Shown: positions 1 to 8,559 of the stretch, in pieces | Layout of the letters: each line of letters starts with the position of its first letter | Numbering within the stretch: position 1 is the stretch's first letter | From: JAOABP01 sp964590395 | Lineage (GTDB): Bacteria > Hydrothermota > Tepidihabitantia > Tepidihabitantales > Tepidihabitantaceae | Direction of reading: 5' to 3' | DNA length: 24,927 nucleotides | NCBI GenBank assembly: GCA_964590395.1 | Contig: CAZPVT010000009.1 | Span: 1-24,927 of the forward strand | Notes under the pieces: generated by a model | Told to the model about the DNA's origin: nothing | Seen by the model: the letters and a program-made list of their open reading frames with translations, nothing else | Databases searched by the model: none | Made by a program: the position numbers and the translations under genes

Positions 1-23
1 CGCTAATGACTTCCTTCTACCTT

Positions 24-141
24 GTCATTCCGAGCGGTTTCCCTTCCCGGTCATTGCGAGCGAAGCGAAGCAATCTCTTTGCGTGTGAGGGTAATTCGCT
101 TAAAGATCGCCACCTCCGCCTTACGGCAGACTCGCAATGAC
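24..141. repeat. Palindromic repeat element with an extra head copy
   Basis: GTCATTGCGAG at 50-60 is matched by its exact reverse complement CTCGCAATGAC at 131-141, an 11-bp terminal inverted repeat enclosing about 92 nt. Inside, the left arm continues to GAAGCAATCTCTTT and the right arm carries a partial complement of it (AAAGATCGCC). An extra head copy, GTCATTCCGAG, lies 26 nt upstream at 24-34. The same heads and the same overall architecture recur at 17013-17137 and 23414-23558. It lies just beyond the 3' end of the lipoprotein gene, so it could act as an RNA hairpin there. There is no ORF inside it, so if mobile it is a MITE/REP-like passenger. Confidence 0.8.
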
Positions 142-162
142 AAGAAAAAAGAGGCGGAAAAC

Positions 163-1170
163 TCAACCGGTAACCGGCACAAAGGTGCGGATAATCGCCT
201 CCACCTGAAACAGATTGCTCAATTTCTTCTCACTTGGATTAAACACCACGCCATCAAGCAAAAAGAAACGTTCCTGATAGTTGAACGCATACAGGACAAA
301 CGGACCCCCGATTACCTGTTTTTGATTCTGCCATACCCCGCGTATCCGCAGTGCCGGCACACCCAGAAATTCAACTGTATCCACCAGCACCAGACCCCGG
401 TCCGCCGTGTCACCATCATAGAACCGCCGGGTCAGCCGGTCGCGCAGGTTCAGAATTGAATCACCTATCAGCGGATAAACCGAATCCTGCCAGAAAATAA
501 ACACACTTCGGTCCGGATAATGGCCATAAATGTAGATAAAATACCCGGCACTGTCATTTTCATTTAACAACCAGTTTTTCGGCACATCCAGCCTGAACCC
601 GTAGTGCTCGGCAATCCTGTTGCTTAACTCCTCATCACGATTACGTAGATAGGTTGCCCGGGTCATCTGGTCAAAGACGAATTCGGTAACTGTTTTTCTG
701 AGCCTTTGCGCATAAGTATTTAATCCCTGAATCAGTTTTGAACTGTCCAGGGCAACGAACACCAGCACCTGTTGATTACCCACCCAGGCATTGGGAAACC
801 GGAACAGGTTAAACCCGGTTTCGCCCAGGGAATCTGCCCGCGCCTCTAAAATTCCCCGGATAATTGAATCCTGTGCTGTGCCAATAATGAAGACAATTCG
901 CAGTTTTGAGTAATCCCAGAACCGGTCAAAACCGCCAACTCTTAACAGAAACTCGGGCTCGGGCTGAGGTGTCGGCACCGGTTGGGCAAGGATCGATTCC
1001 ACTGTCTGGCCAACCTGGTGCCAGTAGTCGGTAATTATCGTTACCTCACGCAACCTACCGATCGACTTCGGCACATTGCTGACACAGCCACAAAAAATCA
1101 GTAAACCCGGCACCATTGAAGTTAGCATCCTGTTTACCTTAACTCTCCTGAACCAGGAAGTAAACCGCAT
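163..1170 (-). CDS. DUF4837 family lipoprotein
   Basis: A 335-residue probable lipoprotein. The N-terminus has a basic stretch, a hydrophobic segment (about residues 15-28) and a cysteine pair; C29, preceded by Gly, is the likely lipidated residue. The body matches my memory of DUF4837, otherwise typical of Bacteroidota: a short N-terminal strand (REVTIITD), an EPEFLLRVGGFDRF-like stretch, a KNWLLNENDSAGYF region and a C-terminal motif with GVWQNQKQVIGGPFV followed by a Phe/Tyr-rich strand and a PSEKK turn. No enzymatic function is known. The start is set by AGGAGG six bases upstream; this site overlaps the recG stop codon (TAGGAGG). The recG-to-start gap is 10 nt, so it is the last gene of the uvrB/ligA/recG run. 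An envelope role is inferred only from the lipobox. Confidence 0.75.
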   Translation of the reverse strand: MRFTSWFRRVKVNRMLTSMVPGLLIFCGCVSNVPKSIGRLREVTIITDYWHQVGQTVESILAQPVPTPQPEPEFLLRVGGFDRFWDYSKLRIVFIIGTAQDSIIRGILEARADSLGETGFNLFRFPNAWVGNQQVLVFVALDSSKLIQGLNTYAQRLRKTVTEFVFDQMTRATYLRNRDEELSNRIAEHYGFRLDVPKNWLLNENDSAGYFIYIYGHYPDRSVFIFWQDSVYPLIGDSILNLRDRLTRRFYDGDTADRGLVLVDTVEFLGVPALRIRGVWQNQKQVIGGPFVLYAFNYQERFFLLDGVVFNPSEKKLSNLFQVEAIIRTFVPVTG

Positions 1171-1180
1171 TTAAAACCTC

Positions 1181-3256
1181 CTATCCAACCCTTAAAAGGT
1201 CAGTTTTGCCTGCATATCGGTCAAGGAGTGTTCTCCGGATACACTTATTCTGCAACAACTTCAGCTGGGGGTCAATCTCCACCAAGCGAAAAGCGTCCCG
1301 CCGCGCCCGCAGTAAAATATCGCGGTCCCGGAAGATATCCGCCACCCGCAGGTCAGGCAGACCATGCTGTCTGGTGCCCAGAATCTCCCCTGGACCGCGC
1401 AACTCCAGGTCCTTCTCTGCCAGTTTAAAACCATCGGTCGTTGAGACAAAATAACGTAACCGCTCACTTGCCTCTGCCAGCTCCTCGTCACCTGCCATCA
1501 GAATACACCACGCCTGGCAGTTACCACGGCCAATTCTGCCCCGCAACTGATGTAACTGTGCCAGTCCAAACCGCTCTGGATGCTCAATCACCATCACCGT
1601 CGCATTGGGAATATCTACCCCGACCTCAATTACCGGTGTGGCAACCAGAATATCAAGCGCCCCAGCCCGGAACTGCTCCATAACCTGACGCCGTTCTGCT
1701 GGTTTCATTCTACCGTGCACCAGACCAACTCTGAATTCACCAAACGCCTGCCGGGTTTTATTATAGGTTTCCACCGCGGATGCCACCTCCAGTTTCTCGC
1801 TCTCTTCAATCAGCGGGCAGACCACAAAAACCTGTTCTCCAAGTTGTAGTCGGCGCCTTATCCCCTCATAGACTCGCATTCGTGCCCGTTCAGTAAGGAG
1901 CCGGGTAATCACCGGCACTCTTCCTGGTGGCTTCTCATCCAGTATTGAGAGTTCCAGGTCACCGTAAACGGTCAATGTCAATGTCCGGGGAATCGGCGTG
2001 GCGGTCATCACCAGAAAATCCGGATTCCCCCCCTTATTCAAAAGTGCTGCCCTCTGCATAACTCCAAACCGATGCTGCTCATCAACCACCACCAACCCCA
2101 GCCGGTTAAACCGCACACCCTCCTCAATCAGGGCATGGGTCCCGAAAACCAGTGGTAGCGAACCATCCTCCAGCCCTGAAAGAATTCGCTCCCGTTCCTT
2201 GACTCCGGTCGAACCGGTCAAAAGTGCCACCTCCACCCCCAGAGCATCCAAACTTTCTCGCCAGTTGTGATAATGCTGTTCCGCAAGTATTTCTGTCGGC
2301 GCCATCAGCGCACCCTGCAAACCGTTCTCGCAGGCAATGAGCAGGGCATAAATCGCCACCACCGTCTTACCCGAACCAACATCTCCCTGCAAAAGCCGGT
2401 TCATACAACGCAGTTGCACCATATCCGCCTTAATTTCCTCAATCACCCGCTTTTGTGCCTGGGTTAAACTAAACCCCAGACTGTTTAAGAACCTGGTGGT
2501 CAGTTGTCCATTGTCGATCAATGGACGCAGTTTTTCCACCTGGCGGGCTGACAGTCGGCGCAAAGCCAGTAGCACCTGGAAAAAGAAAAGCTCCTCATAA
2601 ACCAGCCTTTTCCTTGCCCGTTCTGCCTGCACCAAACTTTTCGGAAAATGCACCGCCTCAATTGTGCTCCTGATATCTAAAAACCGATAATGATCGATAA
2701 TCTCCTGCGAGAGTGTCTCCGCTAACCTGTTACCGAAATTGTCCAGTGCTGTTAGCACTGCCCGGCGAATTACCCAGTGCGAAAGTCCAGCTGTCAACGG
2801 ATAGACCGGAATAATCGCATTGGCAAAGGTTAGCTCCTCCTGACGCTCCCCAAATTCAAAACTGGGATTAACAAACTGCTTGTAGCGAAACCTTGTTACC
2901 CGTCCCGAAATCAAAATCACCTGTCCCGGTTTAAACCGACTTTTTAGATCCGGTCGATTAAACCACAGCACCTCAATCACATCCGACCCATCTTGCACCA
3001 AACAGCTCACCAGGTCTTTCTGACTCTTTGTCTTCCTTACTGCCACCGCAACAATCCTGCCCACTACCGTTGCCTCATCTCCTACCCGCAGCTGGCTGAT
3101 CGAGAGAACCTGGGAACGATCAATATACTTCCTGGGAACAAGATACAGCAGATCCCGAACCGTGCGCACTCCGATCCGTTCAAACTGGGCTGCCCGTTTA
3201 GGTCCTATCCCTTTAAGATATTGAATCGGCGTTAACAGCCCCTCGTCCCTCTTCAC
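1181..3256 (-). CDS. recG: ATP-dependent DNA helicase RecG
   Basis: RecG remodels stalled forks and branch-migrates Holliday junctions. The 691-residue length equals the family norm. The N-terminal region has a helix-hairpin-helix-like KGIGPKRA and a wedge/OB domain (about residues 60-150). The helicase core follows: Walker A GDVGSGKT near residue 290, Walker B box DEQHRFG, motif III MTATPIPRT, and the motif VI region HQLRGRIGRG. The C-terminal LELRGPGEILGTRQHG stretch is diagnostic of RecG. The start is GTG, three bases after the ligA stop, with GGAGAG about ten bases upstream inside the ligA end, so translation is probably coupled to ligA. No disrupted motif is seen. Confidence 0.98.
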   Translation of the reverse strand: MKRDEGLLTPIQYLKGIGPKRAAQFERIGVRTVRDLLYLVPRKYIDRSQVLSISQLRVGDEATVVGRIVAVAVRKTKSQKDLVSCLVQDGSDVIEVLWFNRPDLKSRFKPGQVILISGRVTRFRYKQFVNPSFEFGERQEELTFANAIIPVYPLTAGLSHWVIRRAVLTALDNFGNRLAETLSQEIIDHYRFLDIRSTIEAVHFPKSLVQAERARKRLVYEELFFFQVLLALRRLSARQVEKLRPLIDNGQLTTRFLNSLGFSLTQAQKRVIEEIKADMVQLRCMNRLLQGDVGSGKTVVAIYALLIACENGLQGALMAPTEILAEQHYHNWRESLDALGVEVALLTGSTGVKERERILSGLEDGSLPLVFGTHALIEEGVRFNRLGLVVVDEQHRFGVMQRAALLNKGGNPDFLVMTATPIPRTLTLTVYGDLELSILDEKPPGRVPVITRLLTERARMRVYEGIRRRLQLGEQVFVVCPLIEESEKLEVASAVETYNKTRQAFGEFRVGLVHGRMKPAERRQVMEQFRAGALDILVATPVIEVGVDIPNATVMVIEHPERFGLAQLHQLRGRIGRGNCQAWCILMAGDEELAEASERLRYFVSTTDGFKLAEKDLELRGPGEILGTRQHGLPDLRVADIFRDRDILLRARRDAFRLVEIDPQLKLLQNKCIRRTLLDRYAGKTDLLRVG

Positions 3257-3259
3257 CCG

Positions 3260-5257
3260 TTACTGCTCTCCAATCAGACGACGGAACTCCTCCTCAGCAA
3301 TCGTCTTTATCCCGAGTTGTTTTGCCTTCTCAAATTTAACACCCGGCTCCTTTCCCACCACCACATAATCGGTGTTGTGCGAAACTGAAGCTGCCACCGT
3401 TCCACCAAGCGCCAGAATCTTTTCGGTCGCCTGCTCCCGGGTGTAATGCGTAAATGTCCCGGTAAGCACAAACTTCTTACCGGCAAGCGGTTTTGGTCCG
3501 GTTGCCCCCTGCTCTGCAAACTGTAACCCTGCCTGCTTCAACCGCTGAATCAACGCAATATTCTCTTGGTCCGCAAAAAAGTTCGCCAGTGATTCTGCCA
3601 CTGCTGGTCCAACTCCGGGCACTCGGGCTATCTCATCCCTCTTCGCCCTCATCAACTGGTTGATTGAGCCGAAGTGCTGTGCCAGCAGTCGGGCGGTATG
3701 CAACCCGATATGCCTGATCCCCAAACCGTAAAGCACTCGGGCAAATGGCCGCTGTTTGGACCGCTGTAACGCCTCCAAGAGATTATCCGCCGACTTTTTA
3801 CCCATCCGCTCCAGTTTCATCAGTTGCTCAACGGTGAGGTCATAAAGGTCGGCAAAACTCTTAACCATCCCGGTTCGCACCAGTTGTTCGGCAAGCTTCT
3901 CACCCAGCCCCTCGATATCCAGTGCCTGGCGGGAACCGAAATGTATCAACCGTGCGATCAGCTGTGCCGGACAGGAGGCATTCACACATCGCCAGGCAAC
4001 CTCATCCATCTCCTTATAAAGTCTCGTTCCACACACCGGGCACCTTTCCGGCATCTGAAACCTCTTTGCCCCTGCCGGTCTTTTCTCTTTTACCACCCGT
4101 AAGATCTGGGGTATTATCTCACCGGCTTTGTGCACAACCACCGTATCTCCCTCCCGGACATCCAGCCTCGCCACCTCATCCATATTATGCAGTGTCGCAT
4201 GGGTAACCGTGGTTCCCGAGAGAAAAACCGGTTCCAACTCAGCAACCGGTGTTACGGTCCCCAGCCTACCAACATTCACAAAAATCCTTTTGACCTCGGT
4301 CTTCTTCTCCTCGGGCGGATACTTATAGGCAACTGCCCAGCGCGGACTCTTCTCGGTCGTCCCCAACTCCTCTCGGTCCGCATACCGGTCAAGCTTTATT
4401 ACCACCCCGTCAACATCATAGGGTAGTTCTAATTTCTTTAAAAACCACCGCTCACAAAAATCAATTACCCCCTCAATGCTGTCATATAACTCGGCTGGCG
4501 GAGTAATTCTAAACCCCAACTCCTTCAGCACGGCAATCGTTGCTGAATCCCGCTCATAACCCGGGGGCGGCTTCGGTACGGTATGGATAAAACAGTCCAG
4601 CTTTCGCCTCTTTACCTCGCGCGGGTCCAGAAGTTTCAAAGTACCGGCAGTGGCGTTGCGGGGATTAGCAAAAACCTGCTCTCCCTCCTCTTCACGCTCC
4701 TCATTTAAACGCACAAAATCCTGACGGAGCATATAAACCTCACCCCGCACCTCAAACCGTTCAAAACCCTTTATTTCCCGGCGCAACCGCAATGGTATCG
4801 TATTTATCGTCCGCAGATTCTGGGTGATGTCATCGCCATGGACACCATCACCCCGGGTGGCACCCAATACCAGCCGGGAATTATCATAACGCAGAGCAAC
4901 TGCTACACCGTCAATCTTCTGCTGAACCAAATAAACCGGCTTGGGCACCACCTTCCGCACCCGCTCATCAAACTCCCGCAGTTCTCCATAATTATAGGTA
5001 TTGTCCAGGGAAAGCATCGGAATCTCGTGGGTAACAGTAGCAAACTCCTTAAGCGGCTCACCACCTACCCGTTGGGTTGGAGAGTCAGGGGTGATAAACT
5101 CAGGAAACTGTCGCTCCAGTTCCTCCAGTCGTTTCATCAACTGATCAAACTCATAATCGGAAATAATCGGTTGAGCAAGCACATAATACCGGTAATTATG
5201 CTCCTCGATCTCTTTACGCAGCTTTTCAATCTCCTGCTTTGCCTGCTCCCGATTCAT
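3260..5257 (-). CDS. ligA: NAD-dependent DNA ligase LigA
   Basis: LigA seals nicks in replication and repair using NAD+. Order of domains: domain Ia (HNYRYYVL), adenylation domain with the lysine motif KIDG near residue 114 and TRGDGVHGDD, OB fold with VNVGRLGTVTPVAELEPV, a four-Cys zinc site (CPVCG...RCVNASCP), helix-hairpin-helix repeats and a C-terminal BRCT domain (KKFVLTGTFTHYTREQ). The frame stays open to 5302, but homologues begin near MNREQAKQ, and a -35/-10 pair lies six bases before this ATG (see the promoter at 5264-5292). I therefore choose 5257 (665 aa); an ATG at 5263 is the alternative. Oddity: the residue two before the adenylated Lys is Gln (VQQKIDG), where homologues have Glu. 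Confidence 0.96.
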   Translation of the reverse strand: MNREQAKQEIEKLRKEIEEHNYRYYVLAQPIISDYEFDQLMKRLEELERQFPEFITPDSPTQRVGGEPLKEFATVTHEIPMLSLDNTYNYGELREFDERVRKVVPKPVYLVQQKIDGVAVALRYDNSRLVLGATRGDGVHGDDITQNLRTINTIPLRLRREIKGFERFEVRGEVYMLRQDFVRLNEEREEEGEQVFANPRNATAGTLKLLDPREVKRRKLDCFIHTVPKPPPGYERDSATIAVLKELGFRITPPAELYDSIEGVIDFCERWFLKKLELPYDVDGVVIKLDRYADREELGTTEKSPRWAVAYKYPPEEKKTEVKRIFVNVGRLGTVTPVAELEPVFLSGTTVTHATLHNMDEVARLDVREGDTVVVHKAGEIIPQILRVVKEKRPAGAKRFQMPERCPVCGTRLYKEMDEVAWRCVNASCPAQLIARLIHFGSRQALDIEGLGEKLAEQLVRTGMVKSFADLYDLTVEQLMKLERMGKKSADNLLEALQRSKQRPFARVLYGLGIRHIGLHTARLLAQHFGSINQLMRAKRDEIARVPGVGPAVAESLANFFADQENIALIQRLKQAGLQFAEQGATGPKPLAGKKFVLTGTFTHYTREQATEKILALGGTVAASVSHNTDYVVVGKEPGVKFEKAKQLGIKTIAEEEFRRLIGEQ

Positions 5258-5263
5258 AATCAT

Positions 5264-5292
5264 ATTCTTGCCACAAAAATAACCCCTGTCAA
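5264..5292 (-). promoter_or_regulatory. Probable ligA promoter predicting a leaderless mRNA
   Basis: On the minus strand TTGACA (5292-5287), a 17-bp spacer, then AAGAAT (5269-5264). Six bases separate the -10 box from the ATG at 5257, so transcription would begin at or next to the start codon. No Shine-Dalgarno sequence precedes that ATG. The -35 box is a perfect consensus; the -10 box is weaker. Confidence 0.6.
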
Positions 5293-5349
5293 TATAAACC
5301 ACAAATTCTATTATTCAATCAATATCTGGATGGGAAAACGTTGAGTGGA

Positions 5350-7374
5350 CTATTTCCGCCTTAGCCTTTTGCGCCGTGCCTTTTTCCACTCCTCATCATC
5401 AATCTGCTGGCGAAGTTCTTTGATTTTATCCCGCAGTTTTGCCGACCGCTCAAACTCCAGATTCTGGGCAGCATTCTCCATCTCCTTTTGCAGCCGGATA
5501 AGTAACTCCACCCGATCCTCTCCTTCTGCGGTCAACAACTCTCCATCCGCTTCGCTCCCCTTTGCATCTGCCACCGCGGTAGTCTGTAAAACCTGCTCTG
5601 TGGTCTTAACGATCGAACGGGGCACAATCCCGTAGCGCTGATTATAAGCCAACTGTTTCTGCCGCCGCCTCTCTGTCTCCTTTAAGGCACTGGCGATCGA
5701 CCGGGTAATGTTGTCCGCATACAGTATCACCTCACCGGAAACATTCCTTGCCGCCCTGCCCGCGGTCTGAATTAAAGACCGGGCATCACGCAAAAACCCC
5801 TCTTTATCTGCATCCAGCACCGCTACCAGCGAAACCTCGGGCAAGTCCAGCCCCTCCCGTAAAAGATTAATCCCCACCAGCACATCAAACTCACCCAGCC
5901 GTAGGCCCCTCAAAATCTCCACCCTTTCCAGCGGTTCAATCTCAGAGTGCAGATACCTAACCCTGATACCCATCTCACTCAGATACTCCGCCAGATCCTC
6001 TGCCATTCTCTTGGTCAAAGTTGTTACCAGCACCCGCTCACCTCTTGCCACCCGCTGTCGGATCTCATTAATCAGATCATCAACCTGATGGGCGGTAGGT
6101 CTTACCGTCATCTTGGGATCAACAAGTCCGGTAGGTCGCACAATCAACTCCGCTACCCTGCCCTCACTCTTCAGTAACTCATAATCGCCCGGTGTCGCAG
6201 AAGTAAAAACCACCTGATTGATCAACATCTCAAACTCATCAAAACGCAATGGCCGATTATCCAGGCAGGATGGTAGCCGGAAACCATAATCAACCAGGAC
6301 CTGCTTACGGGAACGATCACCGTTGAACATCCCCTGAATCTGAGGTACGGTAACATGGGACTCATCGATGAGCATCAGATAATCATCTGGGAAATAGTCT
6401 AGAAGACAATAAGGCCTTTCCCCCGGAGCCTTACCCAAAAAATGGCGGGAATAGTTCTCAATACCTGGACAGTAACCGAACTCCTTTATCATCTCCAGGT
6501 CAAAACGGGTCCTGGTCTGCAAACGCTGTGCCTCAAGCAGTTTACCCTGGGACCTCAACTCTGCCACCCGCTCGGCGAGCTCATTTTCAATTGAAGCCAA
6601 AGCCTGTGCCATTTTCTGTTCCGGAGTGACAAAGTGACGTGCGGGATACAAAACCACAACCTTTCGTCGTTCAATAAGATCACCGGACAAAATGTCAAAT
6701 ACACTTAACCTTGCCACCCGGTCCTGGGCAAACTCCACCCTAATCCCATAATCCCGATGCGAGGGATGAATCTCAATCACATCCCCCCTTACCCGAAAAG
6801 TTGAACGTTTCAACTCCAGATCATTTCTCGTATACTGCAGTTTCACCAGTTGTTCAAGTAACCGATCCCGGTCTAGTGCCTGATCCAGTTCCACTGATAA
6901 AAGCGACTCCTTAAACTCCCATGGCTCGCCCAGATTGTAGATACAGGAAACCGAGGCGACAACAACCACATCCCGGCGCTCAATTAAGCTGGAGGTGGCT
7001 CGTAATCTTAACCTTTCAATCTCCTCATTTATTGAGGCATCCTTTTCAATGTAAAGGTCATACTCCGGCACATATGCCTCAGGCTGATAATAATCATAAT
7101 AAGAAATAAAATACTCCACCGCATTATCTGGGAAAAACTGCTTAAACTCACCGTAAAGTTGTGCTGCCAGGGTCTTATTATGGGAGATGACTATTGTGGG
7201 GCGATTAAGATGTGCAATCACCTGTGCCATTACGAACGTTTTGCCGGAACCGGTTACCCCCAGTAGCGTTGAATACTTCGCACCGGAGTTTAAAAACTCA
7301 GCCAACCTCTCAATTGCTTCTGGCTGATCCCCGGCAGGACTAAACGGTGCCCGAAGTTTGAATCGCTCGCTCAT
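5350..7374 (-). CDS. uvrB: UvrABC excision nuclease subunit B
   Basis: UvrB verifies damage handed over by UvrA and recruits UvrC in nucleotide excision repair. It is 674 residues, the usual size. Visible: Walker A GVTGSGKT at 39-46, the beta-hairpin region YYDYYQPEAYVP, the helicase motif DESHVTVPQ, TSATPGDYE, a GINLLREGLDLPEVSLVA block, QTAGRAARN, and a C-terminal UVR motif (about 628-663) that contacts UvrC. The ATG at 7374 has no Shine-Dalgarno sequence, but a good promoter ends six bases before it. The next gene, ligA, begins 92 nt past the uvrB stop and has its own promoter, so the repair genes may be both co-transcribed and separately initiated. No LexA-like palindrome was recognised. 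Confidence 0.98.
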   Translation of the reverse strand: MSERFKLRAPFSPAGDQPEAIERLAEFLNSGAKYSTLLGVTGSGKTFVMAQVIAHLNRPTIVISHNKTLAAQLYGEFKQFFPDNAVEYFISYYDYYQPEAYVPEYDLYIEKDASINEEIERLRLRATSSLIERRDVVVVASVSCIYNLGEPWEFKESLLSVELDQALDRDRLLEQLVKLQYTRNDLELKRSTFRVRGDVIEIHPSHRDYGIRVEFAQDRVARLSVFDILSGDLIERRKVVVLYPARHFVTPEQKMAQALASIENELAERVAELRSQGKLLEAQRLQTRTRFDLEMIKEFGYCPGIENYSRHFLGKAPGERPYCLLDYFPDDYLMLIDESHVTVPQIQGMFNGDRSRKQVLVDYGFRLPSCLDNRPLRFDEFEMLINQVVFTSATPGDYELLKSEGRVAELIVRPTGLVDPKMTVRPTAHQVDDLINEIRQRVARGERVLVTTLTKRMAEDLAEYLSEMGIRVRYLHSEIEPLERVEILRGLRLGEFDVLVGINLLREGLDLPEVSLVAVLDADKEGFLRDARSLIQTAGRAARNVSGEVILYADNITRSIASALKETERRRQKQLAYNQRYGIVPRSIVKTTEQVLQTTAVADAKGSEADGELLTAEGEDRVELLIRLQKEMENAAQNLEFERSAKLRDKIKELRQQIDDEEWKKARRKRLRRK

Positions 7375-7380
7375 TAATAA

Positions 7381-7409
7381 ATTCTATAACTCTGAATCAG
7401 CAAGGTCAA
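7381..7409 (-). promoter_or_regulatory. Probable uvrB promoter predicting a leaderless mRNA
   Basis: On the minus strand TTGACC (7409-7404), a 17-bp spacer and TAGAAT (7386-7381), with six bases before the uvrB ATG. The geometry is identical to the ligA promoter. No ribosome site is present between the -10 box and the ATG. Confidence 0.65.
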
Positions 7410-7452
7410 GGCATAGGTCGGGCCAGACGGTAGTTAAACCGAACACTATGCC
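7410..7452. promoter_or_regulatory. Inverted repeat abutting the uvrB -35 box
   Basis: GGCATAG (7410-7416) and CTATGCC (7446-7452) form a perfect 7-bp inverted repeat, with an inner CGGT/ACCG pair (7428-7431, 7438-7441). It ends directly at the uvrB -35 box. It may be an operator, or part of the end of the thiolase-operon transcript; a second small hairpin (CGGGT/ACCCG) lies at 7474-7488. Neither has a clear U-tract, so I do not call a terminator. Confidence 0.35.
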
Positions 7453-7545
7453 CTAATTAAATCATGAATTAATCGGGTTTACTACCCGGAAATTTGCTCT
7501 CTATCAGGTCAACCGGACGTACTTTAACCCGCCTCAGTCTATACC

Positions 7546-8019
7546 CTATGCCGGTTCAAAGAATTTAATATCGGTAATGGCACCTTCCCGTTGGGATTTT
7601 GGTTTTAAAACCGGCCTCACCTTCATACCCATTCTGAGCTGATCCAGCCTCACATTACCCAACCGGTGCACAAACATTGTGCTGGCACCATCCAGTTTAA
7701 TTAAACCAACTATTTGAGGCTCAACCATTGGCTTCCCATCAAGCCCCAGATGTAGCACCGTCCAGGACTCCAATGTACCTTCAGGACCAACCTTAACCCA
7801 GCGCTCAAGTTTTGCCAGGCACCGCTGACAGAAAATTCTGCCCGGCACATAAATCACTCCGCACTCTTCGCACTTCGTTCCGGTAATTACCCCCTGATCT
7901 TTCAGTGTGCGGAAAAACTGCTCGCCTCCAATTCCTGCCGTATATAAACTATTTACCGGTAACTCACCATACCAGACCTTAACATCGTCAACCCGCTCAA
8001 CCCTCTCTTTCATCGCCAT
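7546..8019 (-). CDS. DUF35 Zn-ribbon/OB-fold protein, distal copy
   Basis: A 157-residue member of the DUF35 family (rubredoxin-like zinc ribbon plus OB fold) that partners thiolase-superfamily enzymes, as in archaeal thiolase/HMG-CoA synthase complexes, BbsA-BbsB and ChsH2-Ltp2. The zinc ligands are CEEC at about 50-53 and CQRC at about 68-71, in a typical VPGRIFCQRC context; the OB part runs to the end (MGMKVRPVLKP, GAITDIKFFEP). It ends the four-gene thiolase operon, 14 nt after its paralogue. The ATG at 8019 is preceded by AAGGGGG; an in-frame ATG at 8013 is possible. It is expected to bind acyl-CoA at the thiolase interface or to stabilise the complex. Which thiolase it pairs with cannot be seen. 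Confidence 0.88.
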   Translation of the reverse strand: MAMKERVERVDDVKVWYGELPVNSLYTAGIGGEQFFRTLKDQGVITGTKCEECGVIYVPGRIFCQRCLAKLERWVKVGPEGTLESWTVLHLGLDGKPMVEPQIVGLIKLDGASTMFVHRLGNVRLDQLRMGMKVRPVLKPKSQREGAITDIKFFEPA

Positions 8020-8033
8020 TTTTCCCCCTTGAA

Positions 8034-8549
8034 TTAAATCGGTTTAAAATACATTATATCTGTTATCGCGCCCTCGCGCTGCTCAACCGGCTTCCAGACC
8101 GCCTTCACCCTCATCCCAACCTGAACCTTTTTCGGATCCACCTCACCTAACAAATGCATTATCCCCATCCCTGGAGATGCACCATCGATCTCAATCACCG
8201 CGGGAATCTGAGGCTCCTTTATCCGCTTTACATCCCAGGTTACATAACAGAGTGAAAAAGTATTGACCCTGCCGGTATCCTTCAGTACCACCCACTCATC
8301 AATATTGCGAAAACACCATTCACAGAAAATCCGCGGTGGCACCATAATTCGCTCACATTTATAGCACTTGACACCGAGAATCTTACCCTGTTTCAACCCG
8401 GCAAGATACCTGCCAATTGCTATCCCCGCATCCCACTTATACTTAGCATCTGCCTTCCAGCGGGTAAATAGCACCCTACCCTTCTGAAAATCCTCATCTT
8501 TTAAACCGGTCCCGGGCAGAACCGGCATACTCTCTTTCAAACGTTTCAT
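8034..8549 (-). CDS. DUF35 Zn-ribbon/OB-fold protein, proximal copy
   Basis: Paralogue of the next gene, with a longer N-terminal helical region. Zinc ligands appear as CYKC and CEWC, in a VPPRIFCEWC context; the OB part ends GAITDIMYFKP, almost the same as in the distal copy. I place the start at ATG 8549 (171 aa) because AGGAGG lies six bases upstream; the open frame extends to 8588 inside the thiolase gene, but without a ribosome site. The AGGAGG overlaps the thiolase stop (TAGGAGG), implying coupled translation. Two DUF35 genes following two thiolase genes suggest two enzyme pairs or one heteromeric complex. Confidence 0.88.
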   Translation of the reverse strand: MKRLKESMPVLPGTGLKDEDFQKGRVLFTRWKADAKYKWDAGIAIGRYLAGLKQGKILGVKCYKCERIMVPPRIFCEWCFRNIDEWVVLKDTGRVNTFSLCYVTWDVKRIKEPQIPAVIEIDGASPGMGIMHLLGEVDPKKVQVGMRVKAVWKPVEQREGAITDIMYFKPI

Positions 8550-8559
8550 TCTCTGCCTC

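Noticed and set aside
22..459. 145-codon plus-strand ORF
   Set aside because: It starts in the palindromic repeat and runs antisense through the DUF4837 gene; there is no ribosome site and the product is not protein-like.
7375..7545. Rho-independent terminator of the thiolase operon
   Set aside because: The hairpins are short and none is followed by a T-run on the minus strand.
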